Shown: in pieces, positions 41,928 through 52,841 of the stretch
Position numbering within the stretch: position 1 is the stretch's first letter
Layout: every line of letters begins with the position of its first letter
Assembly (NCBI GenBank): GCA_001724855.1
Contig: MEED01000013.1
Coordinates: forward strand, 1 to 64,000
DNA from: Lautropia sp. SCN 69-89
Lineage (GTDB): Bacteria; Pseudomonadota; Gammaproteobacteria; Burkholderiales; Burkholderiaceae_E
Direction: 5' to 3'
DNA length: 64,000 nt
Translations under genes and position numbers: made by a program
The notes under the pieces: model-generated
Database searches by the model: none
What the model was told of the DNA's origin: nothing
The model's input: only the letters and a program-made list of their open reading frames with translations

Positions 41928-42207
41928 CGCCGTCTCCTTTCGGTTGTTCGCGCTGGATCGGGTCCATATCCGGCGTCAGCTGCAGGCTCTTCGGAACCCG
42001 CACACCGGATGCAACTCGCCCGACGCTGCTTGTCATGTCCGGGAACGATCGTAGGCAGAAGCTCTGTCCATGCCTAGACAGCATTGCGAAACCCGGCGTT
42101 CCATGGATGGAACGGAACAGCACCCCCCGGAGCGTTGCATTGGTGAGACGATTCGCGCAGCCTCCACGGTTTCACCTCTGCGGTTTCAGTCGCAACGGGA
42201 GTTCGCG
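41928..42207. promoter_or_regulatory. Divergent regulatory spacer with inverted repeats
   Basis: 280-base spacer between the ABC binding-protein gene and a divergent LysR gene, the largest gene-free stretch in the window. It holds an 18-base inverted repeat at 42097-42114 (CGTTCCAT, two bases, ATGGAACG) and a second dyad at 42064-42081 (CTGTC, eight bases, GACAG). Both are placed as expected for LysR operators shared by the two promoters. GGGAG precedes the LysR start. Confidence 0.6.
42097..42114. repeat. Inverted repeat, candidate LysR operator
   Basis: CGTTCCATGGATGGAACG: eight-base arms separated by two bases, perfect match. Located 94-111 bases upstream of the LysR gene and about 170 bases upstream of the divergent ABC operon. 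LysR sites usually contain T-N11-A dyads; the longer arms here are a good candidate for the primary recognition site. Confidence 0.55.
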
Positions 42208-43152
42208 ATGCCTTCGAAGATCGACCTGAACTCGCTGCTCCTCTTCTACGAGGTCGTCAATGCCGGCAGCATTACGCAGGCAGCCGCACGCCTGCGGATG
42301 CCGAAATCGACGATCAGCCGCAAGCTCGCGCTGCTCGAAGAGCAGATGGGCACGATGCTGCTGCGCAAGAGCACCCGAAAGCTGCACACCACCGACATCG
42401 GCACGGCTTTCTACGAACACTGCGCCCGTATCGCACAGGAATTCGAGGACGCCCGACTGCAGACATCCGAGATGCAGACCGAGTTGCGCGGTACGCTGCG
42501 GGTCGCCTTGCCGATGGACTTCGGTGCGGTCTGGCTCGGGCACGCGATCTCCGAGTTCTCCAGGGCGCATCCTGAAGTCCAGTTCGAGATCGAGCTGTCG
42601 AACCGTCCCGTGGACCTGCTGGAGGAGCGATTCGACATTGCGGTTCACCTCGGGCCGCTTCAGGAGTCCCGGCTGATCTCGCGGCCGATCGGGCGCCTGA
42701 GGCGGGGCGTCTACGCCAGTCCGGAATACGTGAAACGGAAGGGGGTTCCGGCCTCGATCGACGAGGTCGCGGCACACGACTGCATCCTCACCGAGCTTCA
42801 GCGGCGCGAAGGCGTATGGTCGTTTCGAAAGCGGTCGCGCGACCGGACGGTCGAGATCGGCGGCAAGTTCGTCGTGAACAGTACCGCGCTGGCGCGCGAA
42901 CTGGCACTGGGAGGGATGGGCTTGAGCGTTCTTCCGAATCTGATGTGCATCAACGTATTGCGATCCGGGAGGCTGGTGCGTGTGCTGACCGAGTGGGAGG
43001 CGCCGTCTCTGCAGGCCAATGCATTGATCCTGAATCGATCGAGGATCCCGCGGAGGACCCGCGTGTTCCTCGAGTTTCTCGCAAAGACTCTTGCGTCCGA
43101 CGACGAACGCGCATTCGTTCCACGCGCGAGCCGGCGCGTGGCGGGCGCATAG
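42208..43152 (+). CDS. LysR-type transcriptional regulator
   Basis: 314-residue regulator. The start at 42208 (MPSKIDLNSLLLFYEVVNAGSITQAAARLRMPKSTISRKLALLE) gives a standard LysR helix-turn-helix and has GGGAG upstream; the frame extends further upstream but without a ribosome site. The sensing domain follows from GTLRVALPMDFGAVWLG. Divergent from the 15-gene run, convergent with an ALDH gene nine bases on. It probably controls the run in response to a pathway intermediate. Confidence 0.93.
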   Translation: MPSKIDLNSLLLFYEVVNAGSITQAAARLRMPKSTISRKLALLEEQMGTMLLRKSTRKLHTTDIGTAFYEHCARIAQEFEDARLQTSEMQTELRGTLRVALPMDFGAVWLGHAISEFSRAHPEVQFEIELSNRPVDLLEERFDIAVHLGPLQESRLISRPIGRLRRGVYASPEYVKRKGVPASIDEVAAHDCILTELQRREGVWSFRKRSRDRTVEIGGKFVVNSTALARELALGGMGLSVLPNLMCINVLRSGRLVRVLTEWEAPSLQANALILNRSRIPRRTRVFLEFLAKTLASDDERAFVPRASRRVAGA

Positions 43153-43161
43153 GCCGGCTCG

Positions 43162-44607
43162 TCAGAGGTATCCCTGCGAGACGAACTTGGTGACCAGATA
43201 GCCGTCGAGGCCTTCGATGCCGCTTTCCCTGCCGTCGCCACTGTCCTTCACGCCCCCGAAGGGCGTCTCGGCCTGCGCAATGTAGAAGCTGTTCACTCCC
43301 ACCATGCCGGCCTCCAGGCGCGATGCCACCTCGTCGGCGCGCGCGAGATCCCTGGTGAAGGCGAACGACGCCAGGCCGTACGGCACGCTGTTCGCTCGCG
43401 CGACGACCTCGTTCATTGTCGCGAAACGATCGATCGGAACGACAGGGCCGAACGGCTCTTCGCTCATGATGCGGGCCCGGTCCGGGACGTCGCTCAAGAC
43501 CGTCGGCGCATAGAAGTAGCCACGATCGCCGAGTCGCCGACCGCCACACGCCAGCTTCGCGCCGTTGGCCAGGGCATCCTGGACGAGGGCATCGACCGCC
43601 ATCACCCGGCGTGCGTTCGCGAGCGGCCCCATTCGGGTCTTCGAATCGAGACCATCGCCGACCGGGAGCGACGCCGCGACGGAAGCGAGCGCAGCAACGA
43701 ATTCCTCGTAGATCGCGTCCTGCACGAAGAAGCGGGTCGGCGACACGCACAACTGGCCCGCGTTGCGGAACTTCACCGGCGCGATCGCCTCCGCAACCCG
43801 GCGGGGATCGCAATCGTCGAACACCAGCACCGGCGCGTGGCCGCCGAGTTCGAGCGCGATGCGCTTGGCATGGGTCCCCGCCAGCGCCGCCAGTTCCTTG
43901 CCGACGCGGGTCGAACCGGTGAACGTCACCTTGCGAATCGCCGGATGCGAGATCAGGTGATGCGAAATCGGCGCCGGGTCGCCGAGCAGCAGATTCAGCG
44001 TGCCCGGCGGCAGTCCGGCATCGGCGAGCGCCCGAACGAGCGCGATCGTCGCAGCAGGAGTTTCCTCGGACGGCTTGATCACGACCGGGCAACCCGCCGC
44101 GAGCGCAGCACCGATCTTCATCGCCGGCGTCAGCAGCGGCAGGTTCCATGGGGTGAATGCGGCCACCGGTCCGATCGGCTCCCTGACGACGAACTGCCGG
44201 ATGCCGCGATACCGGCTCGGAACGATCCGCCCGTAGGCGCGCCGCCCCTCCTCCGCGGACCATTCGAGAACATCGGCCGCCATTGCGACCTCGCGCACGC
44301 CCTCGGCCAGCGGCTTGCCCTGCTCGAGACACAAGACCCGCGCTATCGCCTGCTCGCGCGCCCGGAGTAACGCGGCGGCATCTCGCAGGACGCGCCCGCG
44401 GTCCACCGCCGTCGCCAGGCGCCACGACTCGTTGGCCTCGACGGTCGCCAGGATCGCGTCGTCGACGTCCTCGGCGGAGGCACATCGGACGAGGGCAAGC
44501 ACCTGTTCGGTTGCCGGGTTGAGCACCTCGACAACCGCATCCGAACGGCCCTCGCGCCACGACCCCCCGATGAACTGCGCTGGCTGCGGATAGGTTCTTT
44601 CCTCCAT
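43162..44607 (-). CDS. Aldehyde dehydrogenase, GabD/succinate-semialdehyde-dehydrogenase-like
   Basis: 481-residue ALDH. The start at 44607 has AAGGA upstream; the frame is open further only as a shadow of the neighbouring gene. The catalytic region reads IALELGGHAPVLVFDDCD and FRNAGQLCVSPTRFFVQ, the pattern of NAD(P)-dependent succinate-semialdehyde dehydrogenases and relatives. C-terminal PFGGVKDSGDGRESG. It follows two ACAD genes in the same strand. Substrate could be a semialdehyde, but specificity is not certain. Confidence 0.9.
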   Translation of the reverse strand: MEERTYPQPAQFIGGSWREGRSDAVVEVLNPATEQVLALVRCASAEDVDDAILATVEANESWRLATAVDRGRVLRDAAALLRAREQAIARVLCLEQGKPLAEGVREVAMAADVLEWSAEEGRRAYGRIVPSRYRGIRQFVVREPIGPVAAFTPWNLPLLTPAMKIGAALAAGCPVVIKPSEETPAATIALVRALADAGLPPGTLNLLLGDPAPISHHLISHPAIRKVTFTGSTRVGKELAALAGTHAKRIALELGGHAPVLVFDDCDPRRVAEAIAPVKFRNAGQLCVSPTRFFVQDAIYEEFVAALASVAASLPVGDGLDSKTRMGPLANARRVMAVDALVQDALANGAKLACGGRRLGDRGYFYAPTVLSDVPDRARIMSEEPFGPVVPIDRFATMNEVVARANSVPYGLASFAFTRDLARADEVASRLEAGMVGVNSFYIAQAETPFGGVKDSGDGRESGIEGLDGYLVTKFVSQGYL

Positions 44608-44630
44608 CGATGTTCCTTCGGCAAGTGAGT

Positions 44631-45755
44631 TCACGCATTCACGGGGAATTCGAGCGTGCCGCAGAACTCCTCGATGTGGTAGTCCGAGTCGCCGAACTCG
44701 ATGCCGATCGCGGTGAGGCGCCGCGCGTAATGGCTGACTTCGAGCTCTTCGGTCATGCCCATCCCTCCGTGCAACTGAATGGCCTGTTGGGAGACGAAGC
44801 GTGCAGCGCGCGCAGCAACGACCTTCGCGGCCGAGAGCGAGCGGCGCCGCGCTGCGCGATCCGGCGACATCACGTCCCGAGCGGCCAGCCAGGCCATCGA
44901 ATCGGTCAACTCGTGATGAATTGCCATATCGGCCATTCGATGCTGCAGAACCTGGAATGCTCCGATCGGCTGCCCGAACTGCCTGCGAGTCTTCAGGTGC
45001 TCGAGGGTTCGCCGGTTCGCCTCTTCGATCAACCCGGCAGTCTCGGCGCATGCGGCCGCAATTCCGAAGTCGATCGCATGCTCGACCAGTTGCAGCGCGT
45101 CGTGCCGAAGCAGCGCCGAAGCGGGCAACGACACATCCACGAGCAGCAGTTCTCCGACCCGCTGTCCGTCGTATGACCGACACTCGCGAATCTGCACCCC
45201 GGCTGCCTCGCGTTCGACGACGAAAAGTCCGACTCCGCTCGCGAGTCGCGCGGTCACCAGCACGGCGGTGGCCGCACCGGCGCCGTTTCCGAGCAGCTTC
45301 GTTCCCCGCAGGCGGTATCCGTCGTTCGTGATCGTCGCCGTCGTCCCCACGACGTTCAGGTCGAAACGCGAGTCGGGTTCGTGGTGCGCCAGCAAAGCGA
45401 CGGCATCGCCGCAGCCGAGGCGGGATAGCCAGGCGTCGCCGACGGGGGTGGGATCCAGGAGGCTCAATGCGCTCGTGGCCACCACGGCACTCGAGAGATA
45501 GGGCTCGACCAGCAGCCCGCGACCGAAGCATGTCATCACCGATCGTGTCGCGAAGGCGTCCAGCCCCGCGCCGTCGCATCGCTCGGGAACACCGATCGCC
45601 AGCAATCCCATCCCCGCGAGCGAGCGCCACACCGCGTCGCTCCAGCCCGGCGTACTGGCCGTGATGAGATTCCTGCGGGCAAAGGTGTAGTCGCGCGCGA
45701 TGAATCGCGAGACTGACTGCGCCAGCTGATCTTCGATATCGCCGCTTTCGAACAT
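44631..45755 (-). CDS. Acyl-CoA dehydrogenase, short paired subunit
   Basis: 374-residue ACAD-fold protein. The start at 45755 (MFESGDIEDQLAQSVSRFIARDY) lies 25 bases after the end of the companion gene. Conserved parts are KTRRQFGQPIGAFQVLQHRMADMAIHHELTDSM and QLHGGMGMTEELEVSHYARRL. It pairs with the following gene in the same way as 31554-33853. The second ACAD pair may act on a different chain or ring position. Confidence 0.9.
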   Translation of the reverse strand: MFESGDIEDQLAQSVSRFIARDYTFARRNLITASTPGWSDAVWRSLAGMGLLAIGVPERCDGAGLDAFATRSVMTCFGRGLLVEPYLSSAVVATSALSLLDPTPVGDAWLSRLGCGDAVALLAHHEPDSRFDLNVVGTTATITNDGYRLRGTKLLGNGAGAATAVLVTARLASGVGLFVVEREAAGVQIRECRSYDGQRVGELLLVDVSLPASALLRHDALQLVEHAIDFGIAAACAETAGLIEEANRRTLEHLKTRRQFGQPIGAFQVLQHRMADMAIHHELTDSMAWLAARDVMSPDRAARRRSLSAAKVVAARAARFVSQQAIQLHGGMGMTEELEVSHYARRLTAIGIEFGDSDYHIEEFCGTLEFPVNA

Positions 45756-45780
45756 CCTCAACCCCTCGCCTCCCCGCGCG

Positions 45781-46989
45781 TCAGAGCCCCATGGTCTTGG
45801 CGATGATGTTTCGCTGGATCTGGTTGGTGCCACCGAAAATCGACAGCTTGCGATTGTTGAAGTACAGCGACGCAGCCGGTTCGGCATGATCGGGACCGAA
45901 CCAGTCGGGTCCGACGTCGTCGCACCCAGCCTCCCTGGCGAAGGGCAGCCCCTGCAGCCCTGCGGCCCGCAACGAACACTCGGTGATCTCCTGCAACAGC
46001 TCCGTCCCGCAGATCTTGACGATCGACGCTTCCGCACCGGTTCCACCGTCTGCGCTTGCCTCGAGCCGGCTCAGCATCCTGAGGTTGAGCACCTCGAGTG
46101 CCATCAGGTCGATCTCGAGCTTCGCAACGCGCACGCGAAAGGCGGGGTCGTCGGACAACGGGAGACCGCGCCTGGACTGCCTCGTCGCTATCGCCTTGAG
46201 TCTGCGCAACTCGCGTTTCGCAGGCCCGAGGTTCCCGAGAGTGGAGCGCTCGTGGACGAGGAGGAACTTCGCGCACCTCCAGCCCTGGTGCTCCTCTCCG
46301 ACGAGGTTCCCGGCCGGCACCGCGACGTCGTCCAGCCAGACCTCGTTGAGATGATGCTCGCCGTCGATTGTCCGGATGGGCTTTACCGTGATGCCGGGGC
46401 TCTTCATGTCGACCAGCAGGAACGAGATGCCATCCTGGGGTCTGGCGCCGTCGCGGGTTCGCACGAGGCAGAACATCCAGTCCGCGTGGTGGGCAAACGT
46501 CGTCCAGACCTTCTGGCCGGTGACGCGATACGCGTCGCCCGTGCGTACCGCCCTGGTCTTCAGCGAAGCCAGGTCCGAGCCTGCGCCGGGCTCCGAGTAC
46601 CCTTGGCACCACCAGTCGTCGAGCGTCAGGATGCGCGGCAGAAAGCGCGCCCGTTGTGCATCGGTGCCGAACGCCATCAGTACAGGCCCGAGCATCCGGA
46701 TGTTGAACGCCAGCTGGCGCGGCGCGCCCGCGATTGCGCATTCCTCGTCGAAGATGTGCTGTTCGACGAGCGTCCAGCCGGTTCCGCCGAACTCGCGCGG
46801 CCAATTGGGCGCACCCCAGCCTCGCGCGCACAGAATCCGTTGCCAGCGGACGAAATCCTCGCGCCGCTGCGGCAAACCCCTCGAGGTTCGTTCGCGCAGG
46901 TCCGCTGGCAGCTCACGCGCCAGGAACTCGCGCAATTCATCGCGGAACGCCAGCTGTGCGGCCGTGTACAACGAGCTCATGTCGCCCAT
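45781..46989 (-). CDS. Acyl-CoA dehydrogenase, long paired subunit
   Basis: 402-residue ACAD. Features are NWPREFGGTGWTLVEQHIF, the FAD loop WCQGYSEPGAGSDLASL and IFGGTNQIQRNIIAKTMGL at the end, again with glycine where medium-chain enzymes have the catalytic glutamate. The start is uncertain: ATG 46989 (MGDMSSLYTAAQLAF) or ATG 46980 fit the family best, though neither has a clear ribosome site; ATG 47064 would add 25 residues. First gene of a three-gene set ending at the GabD-like ALDH. Confidence 0.9.
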   Translation of the reverse strand: MGDMSSLYTAAQLAFRDELREFLARELPADLRERTSRGLPQRREDFVRWQRILCARGWGAPNWPREFGGTGWTLVEQHIFDEECAIAGAPRQLAFNIRMLGPVLMAFGTDAQRARFLPRILTLDDWWCQGYSEPGAGSDLASLKTRAVRTGDAYRVTGQKVWTTFAHHADWMFCLVRTRDGARPQDGISFLLVDMKSPGITVKPIRTIDGEHHLNEVWLDDVAVPAGNLVGEEHQGWRCAKFLLVHERSTLGNLGPAKRELRRLKAIATRQSRRGLPLSDDPAFRVRVAKLEIDLMALEVLNLRMLSRLEASADGGTGAEASIVKICGTELLQEITECSLRAAGLQGLPFAREAGCDDVGPDWFGPDHAEPAASLYFNNRKLSIFGGTNQIQRNIIAKTMGL

Positions 46990-47123
46990 GACCAAGGGAT
47001 GTCCAGGGAAAGCGATCCGATGATAAGTAGCCGGGTCGGGAATGACCAAGGCGCCCGGCAGCAATTCAGCGTTTCAAATCCGACAACAATGGGCCGACGC
47101 GCCTCATCGGCACGGAGCGGCAC

Positions 47124-48386
47124 TCATCCGGATTTCGCGTCCTCGGCCGGCGTCCCGGAAGGATGGGCACGCAAGGCCGCAAAGTCGTCGCGCTCGGCGA
47201 CCGCAGACCCGGCAACGCCTGCGACCAATGCCCAGAATGCGGCGCCCACGCCCAGCAGCGGGGTGTCCGCGACCGCGATCACGAAGCTCAACAGCGCGCC
47301 GAACGTGAAGCGGGTGGAGAAAGCGGCCACGAACGCGGACTGGAGGACGCGCAACATCGCCAGACCCGCCAACGTCAACACGAACGATTTCGGCGTCGCC
47401 AGCAATAGCCGAGTGAAGAGCGGAGAGACCACGCCGAACCCCAGGGCGAGCGTTCCGACCACCAGGCCAGCGATGTAGTGCCGCGAGCGCTCGCCCGACG
47501 CGCTGAGCAGCGCGCTCACCGGGCCGGTCAGGCAGGTCGAGACGGCGCCGACCATCGCCGTCGCAAGCGAGGCGATGCCACATGCCACGGTGATGGCGTT
47601 CACCGGCGCCCGATGGCCCGCGAGTTGCAGCAACCCGGTTCCCTGACCGTTCTGCACGACCAGTACGGTGATCGCCAGCGGCACCACCAACTCGACCATC
47701 GCCTCCAGCGACCACTCGGGCAGATAGATGTTGGGCCGGGCCAGTATGCTCGATCCCGACAGGTCCGGCGCGAAGCGCCCCGACAGCCCCACCGCGATCG
47801 CGCCCACCAGCAGCGCGCCCAGCATCGGCGGCACGCGGCGCCCCGCCGCATGCCAGGCGTTGAGCAGCAGGAAGGCGAGCACCATCGGCACGGCGATCGC
47901 CGCATCCTCGTGCAGCGCGCGCACCAGGTCGAGCCCGAAGCGCAGGAAGACGCCTGCCACCATGCCCATCACGATCGGCATCGGCACCATGGCCATCGCG
48001 CGTCGCACCCAGCCGCTCAGCCCGAGCAGCAGCATCAGCACGCCGGTGGCGACGAACGCGCCGATCACCTGCGGGAAGCTCAGGTGCCCGAGCGCCGGGC
48101 CCACCAGCACCGTGCCGGGAATCGTCCAGAAGAAGGCCAGCGGTTGCCGGTACAGCCAGCAGAACAGCAGCGTGACCAGGCCGTTGAGGAAGAACGAACC
48201 AAAGATCCACGACGCGAGGTCGGATTCGGACAGCCCGCCGCGCGTGCCGACCGCGAGGATCACGGCCACCGGACCGGTGGCGGCGAAGATGAAGCCGATC
48301 AGGCCGTTGACCGAGTAGACCGTGCCCGCATCGCGCAGCACGGTGCGCCACCGCGTCGGCGGCCGGATCGGGGATTCGAGCGACAT
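47124..48386 (-). CDS. benE: BenE-family benzoate/aromatic acid:H+ symporter
   Basis: 420-residue inner-membrane transporter with about twelve hydrophobic segments, of the BenE family. Visible family features are NGLIGFIFAATGPVAVILAVG near residue 28, FFWTIPGTVLVGPALGHLSF near 85 and the conserved AITVLVVQNGQGTGLLQ near 240. It has a C-terminal tail rich in charged residues. It ends 134 bases before the ACAD gene, so it may be its own transcription unit. This supports aromatic acid use by the host, though BenE members also serve other substrates. Confidence 0.92.
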   Translation of the reverse strand: MSLESPIRPPTRWRTVLRDAGTVYSVNGLIGFIFAATGPVAVILAVGTRGGLSESDLASWIFGSFFLNGLVTLLFCWLYRQPLAFFWTIPGTVLVGPALGHLSFPQVIGAFVATGVLMLLLGLSGWVRRAMAMVPMPIVMGMVAGVFLRFGLDLVRALHEDAAIAVPMVLAFLLLNAWHAAGRRVPPMLGALLVGAIAVGLSGRFAPDLSGSSILARPNIYLPEWSLEAMVELVVPLAITVLVVQNGQGTGLLQLAGHRAPVNAITVACGIASLATAMVGAVSTCLTGPVSALLSASGERSRHYIAGLVVGTLALGFGVVSPLFTRLLLATPKSFVLTLAGLAMLRVLQSAFVAAFSTRFTFGALLSFVIAVADTPLLGVGAAFWALVAGVAGSAVAERDDFAALRAHPSGTPAEDAKSG

Positions 48387-48436
48387 GGCGCTGCGATCTT
48401 ACGCGATGCACCCCGCGCGACGCACGCACGCGTTGC

Positions 48437-49444
48437 TCAGGAGGACAGTTCGGCCAGGAACTCGAACTCGGCAAGCCGCGTCGTGGTCTGCCGCGCCACC
48501 AGCGCGATGGTGCGCGTGGGCGCCGGCGGCGCGAAGCGCTGCGGCAGCACCGACGCGCGCTCCAGGAAGGCGGAGCCGATCGCCATCTGCGGCAGCAGCG
48601 CATCGCCGAGGCCCGACTCGACCATCTGCACAAGGGTGACCAGGCTGGTCGCCTCGATGCCGGACGGGTTGGCGCGCTCGGCGAGCCCGCAGGCCTCGAG
48701 CGTGTGCTCGCGCAGGCAATGGCCTTCCTCGAGCAGCAGCAGGCGATCGGTATCGAGCCCGCTGATCTTCAGCCGTCGCGGCGTGTGGGGGCGCTCGGGC
48801 ATCCGCGTGATCAGCCACAGCTCCTCGACGAAGAGCTCGCGCACCAGCAGGCCCGTGGTGTCGTACGGCAGCGCGATCAGCGCGAAGTCGAGCTCGGCGG
48901 CGCGCAGCCGCTCGAGCAGCGTGGCGGTGCGGTCTTCGCGCAGCGCGAGCTTCAGGTCGGGGTGGCGGACGCGCGCTTCGCGCACCAGTTGCGGCAGCAT
49001 GAACGGCGCGATCGTCGGGATCGCGCCCAGCCTGAGCATCCCGGTCATCGGCGCGGCGGCCGCGCGCACGATGGCGACCAGGTCGCGCGCCGAGCCGAGC
49101 AGTTCGCGGCTGCGCTCGACCACCTTGCGGCCGAGCGGCGTGAGCAGCACGTGCTGGCGGTCGCGCTCGACCAGCGCCGCGCCGAGCGTGCGCTCGAGCT
49201 CCTTGAGGCCCGAAGACAGCGTCGACTGCGTGACGAAGCAGTCTTGCGCCGCCTGCGTGAAGTTCAGCCGCTCGGCGACGGCGACCAGGTACGACAGCTG
49301 GCGCAGCGAGGGCAGTGCGCTGGCCGACGTGAACGGTGCGCGCGCAGCGGAGCGCGGCGCGGTGCGCGTCCGGGCGGGCGGCACGGCCGCGGCTCCGGCC
49401 GCCGCTGGGGCCCTCCGGGCTGGCTTATCGCTTTTATCGATCAT
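48437..49444 (-). CDS. oxyR: OxyR-like LysR-type peroxide sensor
   Basis: 335-residue LysR regulator. The sensing cysteines of OxyR are in place: GHCLREHTLEAC (about residues 243 and 252), with the same eight-residue spacing as the Cys199/Cys208 pair of E. coli. The start at 49444 gives an N-terminal extension of about 45 residues rich in Ala, Pro and Arg before the helix-turn-helix (LPSLRQLSYLVAVAERLNF). A shorter version from an alternative start cannot be excluded. Divergent from rubrerythrin, so it likely activates the peroxide-reducing genes upon disulfide formation. Confidence 0.9.
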   Translation of the reverse strand: MIDKSDKPARRAPAAAGAAAVPPARTRTAPRSAARAPFTSASALPSLRQLSYLVAVAERLNFTQAAQDCFVTQSTLSSGLKELERTLGAALVERDRQHVLLTPLGRKVVERSRELLGSARDLVAIVRAAAAPMTGMLRLGAIPTIAPFMLPQLVREARVRHPDLKLALREDRTATLLERLRAAELDFALIALPYDTTGLLVRELFVEELWLITRMPERPHTPRRLKISGLDTDRLLLLEEGHCLREHTLEACGLAERANPSGIEATSLVTLVQMVESGLGDALLPQMAIGSAFLERASVLPQRFAPPAPTRTIALVARQTTTRLAEFEFLAELSS

Positions 49445-49526
49445 GCTGATGATTTTAATTCGTTGGACCGATTTTACCTCCGCGGGCACACTGCGTCCAT
49501 CGTCAACCGCAACCAGGAGCTGCGAC
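49445..49526. promoter_or_regulatory. Divergent promoter spacer between oxyR and rubrerythrin
   Basis: 82-base spacer, AT-rich toward the oxyR side (GATGATTTTAATTCG). A TTGGAC hexamer at about 49463 could serve as -35 for rubrerythrin, with no good -10. The position fits an OxyR site controlling both genes, but I see no clear four-part ATAG-type motif. Confidence 0.45.
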
Positions 49527-50015
<489 letters not shown>

Positions 50016-50072
50016 CTCGCCACAATGGCGCCGAACACGAACCGACCAGTTCCCATACACGGAGAAAAGGAC

Positions 50073-50252
50073 ATGAGCGACATGAAGGCTTACCAGTGCA
50101 TCGTCTGCGGGTTCATCTACGAAGAGGCCAAGGGCCTGCCCGAGGACGGCATCGCCCCCGGCACCCGCTGGGAGGACATCCCGGCGGACTGGGCGTGCCC
50201 CGACTGCGGAGTGGCGAAAGCCGACTTCGAGATGGTCGAGATCACGGCCTGA
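50073..50252 (+). CDS. Rubredoxin
   Basis: 59-residue iron protein with the two CxxC ligands, [10 protein letters not shown] and CPDCGVAK, and the usual aromatic [11 protein letters not shown] between them. The start at 50073 has AAAGGA immediately upstream; an in-frame ATG at 50025 lies before it without a ribosome site. It carries electrons from the following reductase to rubrerythrin. Confidence 0.96.
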   Translation: MSDMKAYQCIVCGFIYEEAKGLPEDGIAPGTRWEDIPADWACPDCGVAKADFEMVEITA

Positions 50253-50267
50253 GCGGCGACACGGGCC

Positions 50268-51419
50268 ATGGCACCGATCGTGATTCTCGGCAGCGGGCTC
50301 GCGGGCTACACGGTGGCCCGCGAGTTCCGCAAGCTCGACGCCGCGACGCCGCTGGTCGTCGTCACTCGTGACGACGGCGCGGTCTACTCGAAGCCGATGC
50401 TGTCGAACGCGCTGGCGGGCAACCGCAGCGCCGCCGCCCTGGCCAGCGCGGACGCCGCAGGCGCAGCCGCGCAGCTGAACGCGACAGTGCTCGCGCATCG
50501 CGAGGTGGTGTCGATCGACACTGCCGCGCGCGCGGTCACGCTGGCCGATGGCGAGCAGCTCGAATACTCGCAGCTCGTGCTCGCGCTCGGCGCCGACCCG
50601 ATCCGCGTGCCGCTGGCCGGCGACGCCGCCGGCGCGGTGATGCAGGTAAACGACCTCGGCGACTACGCGCGCTTTCGCGACGCGATCGGGAACGCCGCGC
50701 ACGTGACGATCCTCGGCGCCGGCCTGATCGGCTGCGAGTTCGCCAACGACCTGCTCGCGGGCGGCCGCCGGGTCGACGTGATCGATCCGGCCCCGTGGCC
50801 GCTCGGCCGGCTGGTGCCCGAGCGCGTCGGCCGCGCGATGGCCGCAAAGCTGGGCGCCGCAGGGATCCGCCTGCGCCTGGGCACGACGGCATCCGCGGTC
50901 GAGCGCGCCGACACGCGCCTGCGCGTGAAGCTCGCCGACGGCAGCACGATCGACACCGATGCGGTGCTGTCGGCGATCGGGCTGCGCCCGCGCACGCAAC
51001 TCGCGCAGGCTGCGGGGCTGGCGGTGAACCGCGGCATCGTGGTCGATCGCCAGCTGCGCGCGAGCGCGCCCGGCGTCTTCGCGCTGGGCGACTGCGCAGA
51101 GGTCGAAGGCCAGGTGCTGCCGTTCGTGATGCCGCTGATGAACGCGGCGCGCGCGCTGGCGAAGACGCTGGCCGGCGAACCGACCGACGTGCGCTATCCG
51201 GCGATGCCGGTGGTGGTGAAGACGCCGGCCGCGCCGCTCACCGTCTCGCCGCCGGCCGCAGCAGCCGAGGGCGGCTGGCGCTTCGACGAAGGCGCCGACG
51301 GCAGCCTGGAGGCCACCTTCGTGGATGCGAGCGGGAACCTGCTCGGCTTCGCGCTGCTGGGCGGCGCCCCCGCGACGCGCCAGGCGCTCACGCGGCGGCT
51401 GCCGGCAGTGCTCGGCTAG
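50268..51419 (+). CDS. NAD(P)H:rubredoxin reductase (FAD)
   Basis: 383-residue FAD enzyme. The FAD loop GSGLAGYTVAREF is at the N-terminus, the NAD(P) loop GAGLIGCEFANDL near residue 150, and the FAD closure GVFALGDCAEVEGQVLPFVMPLMNAAR near 270. Length and the last motif match rubredoxin reductases such as that of Pseudomonas aeruginosa rather than larger ferredoxin reductases. It directly follows rubredoxin, so the chain NAD(P)H, reductase, rubredoxin, rubrerythrin, H2O2 is complete. It converges on the response-regulator gene. Confidence 0.92.
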   Translation: MAPIVILGSGLAGYTVAREFRKLDAATPLVVVTRDDGAVYSKPMLSNALAGNRSAAALASADAAGAAAQLNATVLAHREVVSIDTAARAVTLADGEQLEYSQLVLALGADPIRVPLAGDAAGAVMQVNDLGDYARFRDAIGNAAHVTILGAGLIGCEFANDLLAGGRRVDVIDPAPWPLGRLVPERVGRAMAAKLGAAGIRLRLGTTASAVERADTRLRVKLADGSTIDTDAVLSAIGLRPRTQLAQAAGLAVNRGIVVDRQLRASAPGVFALGDCAEVEGQVLPFVMPLMNAARALAKTLAGEPTDVRYPAMPVVVKTPAAPLTVSPPAAAAEGGWRFDEGADGSLEATFVDASGNLLGFALLGGAPATRQALTRRLPAVLG

Positions 51420-51443
51420 GCAAGCCGGGAGGCCGAGGGGTCG

Positions 51444-52837
<1,394 letters not shown>

Positions 52838-52841
<4 letters not shown>

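Noticed and set aside
43162-45630. 822-residue ALDH fusion
   Set aside because: Upstream part shadows the ACAD gene on another frame; a ribosome site at 44607 gives a normal 481-residue ALDH.
47478-49526. Very long plus-strand frame covering benE and oxyR
   Set aside because: It is an antisense shadow of two well-supported minus-strand genes; only its last part (49527-50015) is real rubrerythrin.
51393-51443. Rho-independent terminator between rubredoxin reductase and the response regulator
   Set aside because: A short CTCGGC/GCCGAG stem exists but with a long loop and no T-run.
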